In this document: one piece after another, positions 45,019-61,954 of the stretch | Position numbering within the stretch: position 1 is the stretch's first letter | Layout: each line of letters starts with the position of its first letter | Assembly (NCBI GenBank): GCA_019009955.1 | Contig: CM032232.1 | Span: 140,581,501-140,645,500, forward strand | Source: Riptortus pedestris | Taxonomy: Eukaryota; Arthropoda; Insecta; Hemiptera; Alydidae | Length of the DNA: 64,000 nucleotides | Direction of reading: 5' to 3' | Notes under the pieces: model-generated | The model's database searches: none | Told to the model about the DNA's origin: nothing | What the model saw: only the letters and a program-made list of their open reading frames with translations | Translations under genes and position numbers: made by a program

Positions 45019-45232
45019 TTATTAACATCCACTTTATGCTTCTATAGCTAATTGGGACGGGTTATCTACAGGTTCCTACCCTTTTCTAGCCAGGGTGGGA
45101 CTAAGGAATTTATTTAATGAGTCTGTCACTAAATAAATTCCTATTGCCCAGGGCGAGAATCGAACTCGCCACTCTAGGCTTACCATGTGAGACCAAGACC
45201 AACGCCTTAACTCACACGGCCAACCTGAGCGC
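45019..45232 (-). repeat. tRNA-derived SINE, best full-length copy
   Basis: On the minus strand: GCTCAGGTTGGCCGTGTGAG, GTTAAGGCGTTGGTC, a long variable-arm-like segment, GGCGAGTTCGATTCTCGCCC (B-box stem-loop, perfectly paired) and GGGCA to close the acceptor. GTTAAGGC and the long variable region point to a class II tRNA ancestor (Leu or Ser). The 3' body contains CCACCCTGGCTAGAAAAGGG. Confidence 0.9.
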
Positions 45233-46279
45233 CCTAAAACACAGTTGAAGTTGATGAAATTTCAAAAATGCAATATTAGCTAAGCATACGTTTACCCAAA
45301 ACCAAAATACATGGCAAGTGGTTGAAGAGAAGAAGAAGGGGACCTCTGGTGTATAGTAATATGCCTGCCTAAAAGACTTAGTGTCATTGCCTACATTTGC
45401 CATTTGACAATCAATGATTAACTTCTTTGTAAAAACCCATTGCCAAAAACAAAGTTCATGGAAATTGAATGTTACCCAATAACTCAAAACAAATTTCAGC
45501 TGAACTGAACCCTACACTTTCTTTTTTATCAGGGATTTATATTTTTTACACCATTTACTTGTTTTGAATCAGTACAAGTATAGCTGTATTGTTGTTATCA
45601 TTTCATCTACAGGCTTCACCTAAAATAGTTCCTTCGAACAGATAATCCTAATTTTCATGGATGCGAAAAAAGGAAATAAGAAGGCCACAAGGACATGCAG
45701 AGGTTTCTCGTTGTCATATACATCGTACCATCCAACAATAAAGGCATTCTGAGAAAAAAAAATATCCATTCATACCAATAAAAGTCTAATTTAGCTTTTA
45801 AGACTTGTTAAAAAATTTATTTTTGATTGTATAGAGCAGACTTACTCTTTGTGATTGGATACACCTGGCAGTCAGTAATAACTGGAAGGTGCTTCTAGTT
45901 GCCAGTAGCGAAATGTCTTTGGCCTTTTAGATGATGTGTAAAATTATCCTTTTTCCTGACAACACTGGCTTCGAAAGAATATTGTCAATGTTTCTCCCAT
46001 TTCCATATAATGACCATTTTAAATATATTTGGCATAGAATAAACACTTGGCATAAGCATCTCCATGTATGGAGAGGACCAGATTTGTTGTTGACATGCAG
46101 CATCGCCACTCATATCCAAAATGTTCTTCCCCATTGCAAAATGAAACTGTGAAGAAGTTACAAGTTTAGTGGAAAGAAAGAAAATTCAATAAGATCCTAT
46201 CTAAGCCTTCAAAAATTAAGTTCAAATATACAATATCGACCATTTCCCTGTAAGGCCACCAGGATTGGGAAAAGAATGA
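45233..46279. other. Apparently single-copy, nothing recognised
   Basis: Short frames on both strands (45212-45487, 45927-46152) show no family features. No splice-bounded exon stands out. Confidence 0.4.
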
Positions 46280-46412
46280 TTTAACCTGAAATTTATTTAG
46301 TGACGATCTCATTAAATAAAATCCTTAGTCGCACCCTAGCTAGAAATAGGTGGTAACCTGTGGATTCTGCCCCAATTAGCCATGGTAGCAAAATTGTACA
46401 TTAATAAATAAT
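46280..46412 (+). repeat. SINE, 5'-truncated
   Basis: GAAATTTATTTAGTGACGAT through TAGTCGCACCCTAGCTAGAA to AAATTGTACATTAATAAATA. Confidence 0.8.
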
Positions 46413-46608
46413 AACAATAATGAGTCAACCTGACCACTTGACTCTCCCACCAATAGCTTGTGATAGGTCTTGGCCCTTCATAGGCTGTTCACCCAAAGAT
46501 ATTTATCTTCAGAGTATATCCCATTACCCAAGTTAATTACTAAAATTATAGTTATATTAATATTGCTTTAACTCAAATTATAAATGAGATGGGTTTATCT
46601 TCGTTTTG

Positions 46609-46725
46609 GCAGATTTCCCTGGAGGGAAATTAGTTCTGGAGGTTGCGAAACATATCCTCAAATGCATCCATGAAACAAATCCATCCACCTAGCCTAGGAG
46701 AAGACGAAAAAGAGGTCCGTTCAAA

Positions 46726-46796
<71 letters not shown>

Positions 46797-48165
46797 TTGT
46801 TACCAATCTCGATATATAAGCGTTTCATGTAAAACTAAAGATCAAGTACATTAATGTCTACAATCCCCGGTCCGATTTTAGACATTAAAGAACTTGATCT
46901 ATATTTGTCTGTTAACGCTCTAGCGGTCGCAATTTTTGTTTGATCGTTACCGAACTCGATGTTTAATCGTTTTGTGTAAAAAGGAAGATTATGTTTGTTA
47001 ATGGCTGAAATCGGACTAGTAGGAGGGGGGAATATCGAAAACTCGAAATATCTCCATCATTATAAGTCGGATCAAATAATTGTATAGAACCAATCTTATT
47101 GTAAATGTACTTGCCTACAAATGTTGATATATACGTTATTTCTCTAATTAGAATATAAACCGAGATATTTAGTTTTCAGCCTTCACTCCTCAATAAGCTG
47201 TTATAACATGAACCACTTTTTTCAAAGCTTAAATACGAAAGTATGGTTTTCATGCAACTTTTGTTACACGAGAGAAAAGAGAAAAGAAAATTTTATTTGG
47301 ACCAATACATAAGTATTATACACAAATGGATGTTGTTATACAAAATTTGTTACAAAATTAAGAAATGTTGGTACAATTTAGGACGTAGTCGTCCTTCAGT
47401 CATTGCACCTAAATTATAATGAGTTGCTCCACTTGACATTGGGAGGCTGCCATGATACTTCCTTACAAGTTGTTGAAGATGCACTGAAATAGGAGCAACC
47501 TCCAATTCCCTGTGGATTTGGCTGTTCCTAACAAACCAGGGAGCATTCGCCGCTATTCGAAGTACTTTGCTCTGGAAGGACTGTAGTCTCTTTTTGTGTG
47601 TGTTGCTGATGCCCAGCCAGACTGGGCATCCGTATGTTAATATAGGGAATATGAGTGTTTTGTAAAGTAGTGTTGCGCAGGTCAGTTTCAGTGGTGTATT
47701 TTTGTTCATTAAAGGGTATATTTTTGTAAGTCGTGTTTGTGCTTGTTGCAGTTTAATGTTGATATTTGTTACACGAGATACATGCAAAATCGTTGAGCGA
47801 TGGCGTCATCAATTAAGAGTTTACGTTCTTTTCTCGAAAATGTTTTTTTGTGTCTATACCATGTTCGATATTTAACCATTTTAACACTAAACATCATATT
47901 TGTTATTGGGAGAAATCGGACCACGAATGTAGGGGGATTCAGAGAGAGGGATTTAAAACTCAAAATATCAGCATTGTTATGAGTCGGAATGAAAACATAT
48001 AGTACCATTCTTGTTAAAATATTGATGCTCTATGCATTTTTTCCTAACTCAAATATTATGCGAGTAATTTGTACTTTCGGGGTTTAGTTAGAATATATAT
48101 GGGGACATGAGTTTGTCATCTCAGCACGTGGGAAATCTTGATTTAAGCCGACCCTGCCTGACGGA
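46609..48165 (+). repeat. Repeat A copy, plus, with a LINE inside
   Basis: Starts GGCAGATTTCCCTGGAGGGA and ends at a degenerate hairpin (GACCCTGCCTGACGGA). It carries (TA)n at 46729-46794 and the CTAGCGGTCGC block. It is split by a LINE fragment at 47274-47764. Confidence 0.75.
47274..47764 (-). mobile_element. Jockey-type LINE 3' fragment
   Basis: A 14-bp duplication TTTGTTACACGAGA (47260-47273 and 47765-47778) flanks the insert. The minus frame has QQAQTRLTKIYPLMNKNT, YKTLIFPILTYGCPVWLG, LQSFQSKVLRIAANAPWFVR and NSQIHRELEVAPI, the RT thumb and C-terminal segment of Jockey-type LINEs. The coding is open over 137 codons or more but is only the last part of RT. The insertion lies in repeat A. 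Confidence 0.88.
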
Positions 48166-48900
48166 CTTTTCGGCTTACAGTAAAGCCCCACGTTAGCGAA
48201 ATTTCCATAAAGCTATTATACGACTACATGTCCAACTTAGGCATATTTCATGTGATATGTTTAGGTAGGGCTCATTCTGAGAGAGAAATATGAACTAGAA
48301 TGTGAGATGACGTAATCTGTGAGACATTGCAGTAAGTAGGAAATCTGCAGAGTTAATGAATGGACCCACGAGAATAAGAATATCTAAATGAACTACCTTA
48401 AATGTAAGCTGCTTTCAGATGGAGCTCCTTAGTTGCTTCGCCTAGATGGTTAACTGGCTTACATATAATTATATTTCCTGTAATCAAATCTAATTTAGAG
48501 AAGTGGTTTTCTGATAGAACTAGTTATAGTTAACTCGAGTTTTTTAGTATATATTTTTTATCAATAGGTCTTATAATGTTTAAAAATTCTAGATAGCAGA
48601 ACTAAATAATTAAGTAAGGAGTAGTTATAATTGTTTTAAATTCCAGAAGTGTCATGCCAATTTAAGTACTTGAGTACTTTTCAATCTACCCCCCCCCGCC
48701 CAATTCAAATGCTGGTACAACTTAGTATTTTTAAAATGTACATTACATAATATAATTATAATATTCACCTTTATCAATTTATGAATTTTTTTTAATGTTT
48801 TGACATAGTTTTTAATGAATTAAATAAACATATTCCTAAATGAAATCGTGCTTTTAAAGTAGCGTGTTGATGATTTGGGAAGCATTGCGAAGGCAACACT
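48166..48900. other. Upstream region of RpS15, no gene seen
   Basis: AT-rich. The last 60 bases before the RpS15 start region become more GC-rich (GGAAGCATTGCGAAGGCAAC). No TATA box at a usual distance is evident, consistent with a TOP-type ribosomal protein promoter. Confidence 0.4.
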
Positions 48901-48909
48901 GTTGGGAGT

Positions 48910-48917
48910 CTTTCTCT
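48910..48917 (+). promoter_or_regulatory. Candidate 5' TOP start (CTTTCTCT)
   Basis: A C followed by an unbroken pyrimidine run lies 41 bases before the RpS15 ATG. Ribosomal protein mRNAs start at such a C and are translationally controlled through it. The exact start site is inferred. Confidence 0.55.
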
Positions 48918-48950
48918 GTGTGTCGTCTCGTGTAGTTGACTTGTTTTATA

Positions 48951-53884
<4,934 letters not shown>

Positions 53885-53899
53885 TTTTAACAATTTGTT

Positions 53900-53905
53900 A
53901 ATAAA
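53900..53905 (+). terminator. RpS15 polyadenylation signal
   Basis: AATAAA 16 bases after the stop codon; a short 3' UTR is usual for ribosomal protein genes. Confidence 0.8.
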
Positions 53906-55818
53906 TTTTTTAAAAGTCTTTTGTAATCATTTTGTTCATCCTTCAGATTTGTCCCACCGATAAATAACCCACTTTTAAATGTATGTCAAATCTCATGATT
54001 TTTGTAAAACTGTTGATTTTCATCAAAGTTAATGTAAATTAGTGTCTTGTACATTATTGGCTTATAAACTTTATATTTGTTAATATTGTTTAGAAGTGGT
54101 TATGGTAATAGTTATCTTCATGCAATTTCCTATTGAATGAAAAAAAAAAAATAGTTCAGGTAAAGGTAAGTACAAATGACTTATTTTCTATTAATGAGCT
54201 AGACTATGTGGGAAATGAAAAACAAAAATGTTGTTAATGATGAAATCGAGATAAATAATAAAAGCGTTTAATGATAAAATGATTCCTTAATCCTTTGCCC
54301 AAGGTTGTCGTACCCAGGATCAAAACTAAGGACGGGGAAGCCATGATTGTTCAAGTTGCAATATTTTGGCTCAGAAAAGATATACAACTAATGTAGCAGT
54401 TGGTAGGGAGGTGGACTGCTACAACTGTTTGGGAAAATTAGATCTAAGAAAACCTTAAAACTATCAGTTGTAGTTCTGGGAAGGCATAGTCACTGCTTCT
54501 CCCATGAGATAGTTTAACCCTTAAACGAATTAATATTAACAGTTTTTGGTTACCTGTTGTATAAAATAAATTAGTAAAAAAGTCATGAATTTTAATGTTT
54601 TTTCTCTTACATGGCGTACTGGACAACACTCCTTAACTCTTGTTAGCAGTTTATTTAGAGGTTATCATACTCATCACCTCCCATTCTACTCACAATAGGC
54701 CAAAATGTCTTGATATACCGTGCTAATAATGTTGACCTTTGACAAGGCAAAGTGTTTTCCATTACTCCATCGAATACAATTCTGAACTGGAATATTAGGA
54801 TTGTTCTCTGTAGTCTCAAGTAATTTATCACTCCTCAAATGAATTGAAAGGCAATAATTTATCATTAAGTTTTACTCCCTCAAATCAATAAAAAAAATAA
54901 CACCTTTCCCTATTTAAAACTCCACATTAAAATCTCTACCTTTCTGCAGAGGACATTCAGAAAAAAACTATTCAAAAACTTTTTGTTCGTTATGAGATGG
55001 AGAAAATCCAATGACACTATAAGTTGTGCACAACTATGTATTGAATTAAACAGAAGTAAAATAAGAAGGGGGGATATTCTATTTTCATAAAAAAAAAGTT
55101 ACTACACATTAGAGGGCAGTGTGTTCTCGAAGACACCAAAATAATTCTGAACATCCTGACAGTCATAAGGAATTTAAATTTTTAGAACTGGTTGTTGGGT
55201 CCTCAAATTGTATATAATGCATTATTGCAATATAAATGTAAGTAAAAGTATTAATTACTTTTGTTAAATATTTTTTTTTTATCTCTGTTTTGAGTCTGGT
55301 CAAAAATTTATTAATCTTGATAAACTTTTAGTGCTCTAAATGGTTTCATTCGTTTTTTTTTTTTCATAACTAATATTCAGCAATTTACTTGTTTTTAGGT
55401 AACCCCCTGCTTCTACTTAACGAGTTTTTACTTTGAGTCACTAAATACTTCAAGTACTGTTTTCATAGTTATACCCAGCCAGCTGTTTGGAAAGTGGTAA
55501 AGAAGTTGAAAACTTCTTAAAACCATAACAAAAAAGAAAATGAATATCTGTTGGGGGGGGGGGTTAATTTTTCATCATTAGCCTCTAGAATGTATTGCAT
55601 AGATCCAAATTTGTTCATTTGTTTCAAGTTTACTCTTTCAGCTGCCATAATGCAAAACTTGAGGATACAGCTGTGAAGTAGTTAAAAAAACAGATAAACA
55701 GGTATAGTAATTCATCTTAGGTATAAGTGACATTCATTACCAGAGGAGGGAGAATTCTATAAAGGTGATCTTCAGAAGAATAATAAACAGTATAAATAAA
55801 TATAATTTTAGGTGATAC
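53906..55818. other. Apparently single-copy intergenic sequence
   Basis: No repeat family from this window is seen. At 54950 a good acceptor (TTTCTGCAG|) precedes a 21-codon reading DIQKKTIQKLFVRYEMEKIQ to a TGA. It could be a terminal exon, but a second frame is open for longer, so I do not call it. Confidence 0.35.
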
Positions 55819-56130
55819 TGTTATGTTTATTACAAAAGTAATAAACATTGATTATTAGAGCTCTTTTGGAGTGCAAAATTGAACATACAAGCTTTAGAGT
55901 TTTTATCGCTGCACAATTTATTTGACAATGCACTACACACTTATTATTATTCCTACACTTATATGTAGATTATTCTTAGGTACTACTCACAGTATGCACT
56001 GATAACTACATTTCTTATTGAACAGTTCAATAACTCACGATCACGCAAATCACTGAAGATCACAAAACAAGGCACTGCACTGATCTTCACATAAAACACT
56101 GTACTGCACTGAAATTAAAATGCACTGTTA
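55819..56130 (-). mobile_element. Truncated LTR, same family
   Basis: Begins TGTTATGTTTATTACAAAAG (end of the LTR in its own sense) and shares AGCTCTTTTGGAG, ACAATTTATTTGACAATGCA and the AAGGCACTGCACTGATC stretch with 56717-57284. The TATA-side part is lost at about 56130. Confidence 0.75.
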
Positions 56131-56609
56131 TTGCCTAAAAGAGAAATGAGAACAAACTTTTATTTATCGTTTTAGCTGAGACCCAGTTTTCAGTAATATG
56201 TTGTAAAGGTGCAGAGTGACCTGCCTTGGTTGTCCCGACAGTTCTCCTTCTACTGAACACTCTAGTTCCATTTTAAGAGGGCGTTGTGAAATGATATGGG
56301 TCGTGGATTACCCGGCAACTGGAGGTACCGGGTGGGTTGTAAGGGTGAGAACAAACTACTTTTTTTTTTTAACTAAAGCCCTAGTATTACTTTTAACTCG
56401 GTCGGAATCCTAGGACTGTCAGACCTATTGGGTTAATAATAGTTTCCCTTTTTCTGAACGTAAGAGCTCTATTATAAGGGAATAGGGTGGTTTGGCGATG
56501 GTTGTGAAATTGAGCTCTTGTGAAGAATTACCCGGAAAGGGCGGTACCGGGATCAACGAACTACTTAACTGCTGGGCCGCTTTTATAGACGGGCGGTGAG
56601 ATCAAAGAC
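56131..56609. other. GC-richer stretch with a repeated motif
   Basis: Two related motifs, TACCCGGCAACTGGAGGTAC (about 56309) and TACCCGGAAAGGGCGGTACC (about 56529), each end in GGTACCGGG. Composition differs from both flanks. It lies between two LTRs of the same orientation, but I see no primer-binding site or gag/pol coding. Confidence 0.35.
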
Positions 56610-57414
56610 AAATTGGATTTTAGACGTTATCGAACTTGATCTTCATTTAAAAAAGTTTAAATATCTAGTTTGATAACGATTAGACCAAAATGGCGACCGT
56701 TAGAGCGTAAATATATTGTTACGTTTTATTATTACAAAATCAGTAATAAACGTTGTTTATAAGAGTTCTTTTGGATTTTAAGATTAAACACACACAAGCT
56801 TCTCAGTATTTATCACTGTACAATTTATTTACAATACACTACGCACTTGGTTAATTGTAATTAATTACTACTCACAGAATGCGCTGATAACGTCACTCTT
56901 CTTGTTATTACTCAGTCCAATAATTCACTCACGGTCACTGAAGTACACAAAAAGACACTGCACTGTCCTTCAACACGGCACTAAGCTGTTACTTACAGTC
57001 ACGTCATGGCACTGTTCTTCACATAAAAACACTTTACCGCACTGCACTAAGTCGCACTGTAGCACTGAACGCACATATGAGCACTTGAGATCAAACTAAA
57101 ACTGACTAGGGTCGGCCAGGGTGTCTTATATAGATTGGTGGCAAAACATCAAAGGGACGCCCCAGACCCATCCAGAACAGGACTGAACGAACTCGATCCT
57201 CTGTCAGCTTCTTTAATCCTCCTAGCACTTCCCAAATACGTGACTATCTCTGTTTAATTTTTCATGTATTAAATTTTCGTAACAATATATAATTTTAAAC
57301 GAACCTCAATTTCGTTATCTACTGGGTAGGATCGATGGACTTTGTAGAAAGTTTTCGAAAATACCATCATGGGTCCAACCTGAATAGCTGATATCCCCTT
57401 AGGGAAATCTGCTA
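56610..57414 (-). repeat. Repeat A copy, minus, split by an LTR
   Basis: Left part has ATCGAACTTGATCTTCATTT and GCGACCGTTAGAGCG. After the LTR come GGGTAGGATCGATGGAC, CTGATATCCCCTTAGGGAAA and TCTGCT at 57414. The next repeat A copy begins eight bases later. Confidence 0.75.
56717..57284 (-). mobile_element. Solo LTR, 568 bp
   Basis: On the minus strand TGTTACG...CGTAACA with 4-bp ATAT duplications (56713-56716 and 57285-57288). A TATA box CTATATAAGA (about 57126-57135) is followed by the CAGTGC-rich leader and AAATAAATTG before the end. Inserted in repeat A. Confidence 0.88.
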
Positions 57415-57422
57415 AAAGAGAG

Positions 57423-57800
57423 TCCCCGTGCAGAGGCTGCGTAAACTAAGCACGTTTCCCACGTGCTGTAATGGCACACTAATAATGTCATATATATTCT
57501 CTATTTCGATATCAATATTCGACGAGCAGTATTGGGAGTTTACTGCAAGCTGAAAACCAGAATGAACGAATAACTCGCTTAACATTTGAGCTACGGACAA
57601 ATGGATAAAAAACCAATTTTAGACGCATAATATCTGCTGCTAAATACAAGGAATTCCATAGTGGTAGACGAGGAGGTACCACGAGAAACTATTGTTTCAT
57701 AGAGAATCAAAGGATGCGGACGTAGTGAACTGGAAATTCAAGACAGAAGTTGAGTGTTCTACTAATAGTAGCTAAACACCTTCAAGGTATGTATAATATC
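57423..57800 (-). repeat. Repeat A copy in head-to-tail contact with the previous one
   Basis: Hairpin end TCCCCGTGCAGAGGCTGCGT, then AAACTAAGCACGTTTCCCAC. It follows the palindrome end of the preceding copy after AAAAGAGAG. Interior similarity fades before 57800. Confidence 0.65.
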
Positions 57801-57965
57801 AATAAATACGAACTATATTGGTCATGAAGAAGGAAAATATTGTTCAATATTAATTTTGATGTATTGATAATGTGCATGAGAGCGAAACGTATGGGGTAGA
57901 AAGAAATACTCTGAGTAGTGAGACTTTATGATCGTTCTATTTAAAAATGAAATTATTGTGATTTT

Positions 57966-58602
57966 TATCAGATTTCCCTTAGGGAAAAATCAGCTATCAA
58001 GGTTATACTCATGAAGTGATTTTTTTCTTATTTTTTTTCCCGAAAAATTTCTTCAAATGTCCATCGATCCTACAAAGGAGATGACGAAAATGAAGTCTGT
58101 TCAAAATTGTATATGTGTGCGCGTAGGTGTAGTCTGTCAACGCTCTAGCGGTCGCAATTTTTGTCTAATCGTTATCAAACTCGATATTTAAACGTTTTAT
58201 GTAAAAATGAAGATCAAGGTCGTTAACAGCTAAAATAAATGGGAGGGGGAGGCTACTGATAGAGGAGGAGCGATTTCCCAAATTCTTAATATCTCCGTTA
58301 TTATGCATCGGATCGAAAAATTGTATAGAAAAAATCTTATTGCAAATCTAATTTTCTATAAATGTTGTTATGTTCAAATTTTCATTATCTTTATTATTAA
58401 CCGAGATATTTGCATATTTTCGTTTTCGGTCATCAGTAAACCCCCACTCCTAATCATGCCATATTAACAAAATGCTTTTATATTATGAAGCACTTTATTT
58501 GAAGCCTAAATACCAAATATTGTTCTTATTGAACTTTTACGTTTTGTGATAAATGCAAATACGTGGGAAATATGCTTAGTTAAAGAGCCCCTGCGTGACA
58601 GA
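57966..58602 (+). repeat. Repeat A, compact copy with both ends (637 bp)
   Basis: Begins ATCAGATTTCCCTTAGGGAA and ends GCCCCTGCGTGACAGA. It carries CGCTCTAGCGGTCGC and AATTTGTATAG-type blocks. The hairpin has lost its CGCAG arm (AAAGAGCCCCTGCG). Confidence 0.8.
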
Positions 58603-58957
58603 CTTTTCTAATTTATGACTATTTTATTCATTTTATAAGGCTCTCACTAAATTTTATTTTGTTGTTTGTTATAGTTCTCCAAAAGTAATTGAAATTAACA
58701 GCTTTTTTTCTGAAGATATTCTCCAATTTGGTTTTTGGATTATTTTTCCTGTTCATTAATTTAATTATTAGATTTGGCTTATCAATTACTAAGTCCTAAC
58801 TAGTTGATTAGAAATTGTTACTTGAAGTTGAAAGGGGGGGGGCTATTTTTCAAGTTATGATTATTTTGAAGTTTAAGAACTTAAAAACTCGAGGAGTTAT
58901 TTTTAAGACGTTTGAAAACTAATTTTATTTAATAAGAGTCATTTTTTCCCTATTTAG

Positions 58958-59060
58958 ATTGTTAGTAGAAGAACTGTTTATGGGAGATAATGGGGCGTCG
59001 TATGTAGTTCAAAATATGGTTGAGGAGTGTATTTTTAATTTACTAGATTGCATATTTTGA
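58958..59060 (+). CDS. Candidate terminal exon, gene unknown
   Basis: Acceptor TTTTTTCCCTATTTAG| followed by one base and 33 codons, LLVEELFMGDNGASYVVQNM then VEECIFNLLDCIF, ending in TGA at 59058-59060. The peptide is protein-like, with Cys and acidic residues. Upstream exons were not found. The 1.9 kb beyond it is free of repeats and has an AATAAA, as a 3' UTR would. Confidence 0.35.
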
Positions 59061-60990
59061 AAAGGAGTCGGTGGGTTGTCTCGCTGCTCTATTGATGTGT
59101 TTAAAAGGCTCAGCCGTCCATTGAGCATGTCTGGCGCAGATGCAGAATAGTCAGTCAAAAGCCACTCGTACACATTTTTTTTGACGTTCCCTCTTGTATA
59201 TATATATTTTTTATTTGTTTAAGTTTTTATTAGTGATAAAATGTATTATCAGTGGTAATTGTGATGGAGCAGCGATGGGGTTAACATCGAAGAATTTATG
59301 TGAGTATAGTTTTGTTTGCGTCTGACAGCGGGGTAGTTTATTTACTTCGGGGAGATCGATGGGAATTATTGTAATTTGATTATTTGCCCCTATTATTCCT
59401 TTGAATTTCAGTCAGTGAACACCATTCTTCTATTTTCTTTTTTATGTATACCGCCTTTTTTGCCTTGCACTACGGTTCCTAATCAATAATGAACTTCATT
59501 CAACCTTATCTAATTGTCAACTTAAGCATTTTCTTAAACTTTGTTATTTAGCCAAAACTATACTGTATTAACCATTTCATGTGATCAAGTCTCACATAAA
59601 AAATGCTCTGTGGAATGCACATTTATTTGTGTTTGTGTCTTGAAATATGATATGGGTTACTTACTGGTAACTGAACTTAGCTCTTATCAAGTGTATTTTG
59701 AAGGTTGTTGCTAGCCATTTATGTAATTAATGTGATTTGATTTGCTTAATGAAGTTACTGTTCAATTGTAATATTGCAATATATTTTGAAGGATATGTAA
59801 GCGAGCAGTTTCCTCATTTAAAACGTACAGGTATATTGGTCTTTATTTTATAACTCTACGGAACCCTTGGTGATACAGTTTTAATTGGAAGTGATTATGT
59901 GTTCAAATATTGTGGTCAATTATGTAAGAATACTGCAACTTATGTAAAAATTGATTTATGGCTTGACTTTGAATACATATAGAATACGGAATATGGACTG
60001 TATTCAATAATAACTAATGGTTATACTTATTAATGGTTCATAGCCTTTATTATTAAATGTTGGCTGTTGTTGCATTTTCAACTGTCAGTAACAAAACAAT
60101 CATATAATAGTAATATTCTTGATAAACCTGTTTTGACACCCTCTCCACCACAAGAAATAATGAACAGTATGTTCTTATTTTTGACAGACTCGAGATTCTG
60201 TTAAAAAATGTATTGCTTATTTTTGGCAGGCCTGTCTCTCTTTTATGTGTCAATTGTTTCAGACATTTTCCTGAAGTAATGTGCCAAAATGCCTTGCATT
60301 AATTAACAACTGCACCTATAATTACCATTAGCCAAATTAATGGGCAAAGCTGTGAATGTCTGTAATAGAGTTTATTCTCTACCTATAATGCATGAGAACT
60401 AAATTTAATTGAAGAATTCTTTCCTTGTCCATCTCCGCTAGCACATTTTATTTATTTCAATTATTTTATAACTGACTTTTGCATAATTTTTTGTTTTAAT
60501 ACTGATAGATAAATGGCATTTGCATTCATCATGACAAACACTGTCCTGGTTATAAAAAAATATAGTGGAATGATCATATTTCGGTTTAGGAGAATATTTA
60601 TTTAATGGCTTATTTGTCCACTTATTTAATTAAGATAAATGAGGAAGGTTATTACTGAATAATGCCCTCTTCAAGCAATGGTGGACTTGTCTACTTTATA
60701 TAGCCTGGTGGTCACCAAATAAAATCCTCAAAACAGTTTTAATCATTTTCATTTTTATAGATCGACGGATCATGTTATTCTAATAATAGAGTTTTTAATT
60801 TATATCTAGTGACATATACCTATTAGGTTGCTGACTGTGTTAAAGTATTTTATTTATCTGACTAGATACAATATGTATTGTTTTACTTAGTGTTGGTATT
60901 GTCCTAGGGATTGATTTCAGTTGCTGTGTGCTTCAGCATCTCAATGTAATTGAGAGCCCCAAAAACTGTATATACAATAAAGTGATTCTC
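59061..60990 (+). other. Repeat-free stretch, possible 3' UTR
   Basis: About 1.9 kb without repeat A, SINE or LINE, which is unusual here. AATAAA at about 60975-60980 is followed by GTGATTCTCTCTCTCTTTC. Could be the 3' UTR of the exon at 58958-59060. Confidence 0.3.
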
Positions 60991-61059
60991 TCTCTCTTTC
61001 TTGAAGTTTAACCAATGAAAGCATATAAATTAATTGAAAAGTTTATCTTAGATTAGTAG

Positions 61060-61951
61060 AAAGAATTGTATAATAACTGAAAATTCGAAATATCTCAGTT
61101 ACTCTTTTTAGTCGGATCGAAAAATTTTATATAATCAATGCTCTTGGAATTTTAATTTTCTAAAACTATTGTTTTTTTTATACATGTTTTCTCAGTCTTA
61201 AATAATTATAGTTCTTACTATTTACATGGTTTCAACCGTTTGCAAACACCCAATTCTACCCATCCGATTTTCACTTTAAGTACTTCATTCACTAAACATC
61301 TGAAGTCTTGCTAACATTTTAATTCCTGCTTAATGCAAGAGAAATGGTGAAATGAGATCATCAATGCGTCACATTCCAGTACTTGGGAAATTTTCTTAGT
61401 TTACACAGAACCTGCCTGACCAACTTTTGTTTGTTTTATTTAAGGTCTATAAATTAAGTCCAATGACATTTTATGATGATTGGGGATGCAATGAACTGCC
61501 ATTCTATTCCTAAAATGTCTCTATGAACATGTTGTTGACTCATGATTATTTACATACAATGCTTCGGTTGTTTATATACATTTGTATCACTTGATATTGA
61601 ACCATTTGTAGACTTATCTTGTTACTTCATTTATCACTATGTTTAGAAAATGTATCACTACTATCTTTATCTTTATTTAAATTATAGTACTAGATATTGT
61701 AAATAGTTTTCAATCAAATTAATACGTTATATTCAGATATATTTCAGTAATTGTTTTTCTTTCCTGTGAGAAGTTGGCAGAATTGTTTGTTTACATTTCA
61801 GACGCTTCCCCCGTCCGGAGGTTTCTTATTATCGTTTATATTTAATCACTTAATATTTACTGTGGTGTTTGTTAACAGTATGTAGATTTATCTATTGTTA
61901 AACTTCACATCGGAAATCTGCTTAGTTTATGCTATGCCCCTGCATGACGGA
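61060..61951 (+). repeat. Repeat A copy or two overlapping copies, plus
   Basis: A degenerate hairpin end near 61382-61425 (GGGAAATTTTCTTAGTTTAC) and a better one ending TGCATGACGG at 61951. Interior blocks TTCGAAATATCTCAGTTACT and TTGTTTTTCTTTCCTGTGAG are present. Confidence 0.7.
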
Positions 61952-61954
61952 CTT

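Noticed and set aside
45130..45232. tRNA-like fold as a genuine tRNA gene
   Set aside because: Always followed by the SINE body, with a mismatched anticodon stem; it is a SINE head.
56131..56716. Sequence between two like-oriented LTRs as a retroelement interior
   Set aside because: No primer-binding site, polypurine tract or gag/pol coding, and it includes a repeat A piece.
59128..59155. ATGTCTGGCGCAGATG as a start codon
   Set aside because: Only seven codons before a stop, with no donor site.
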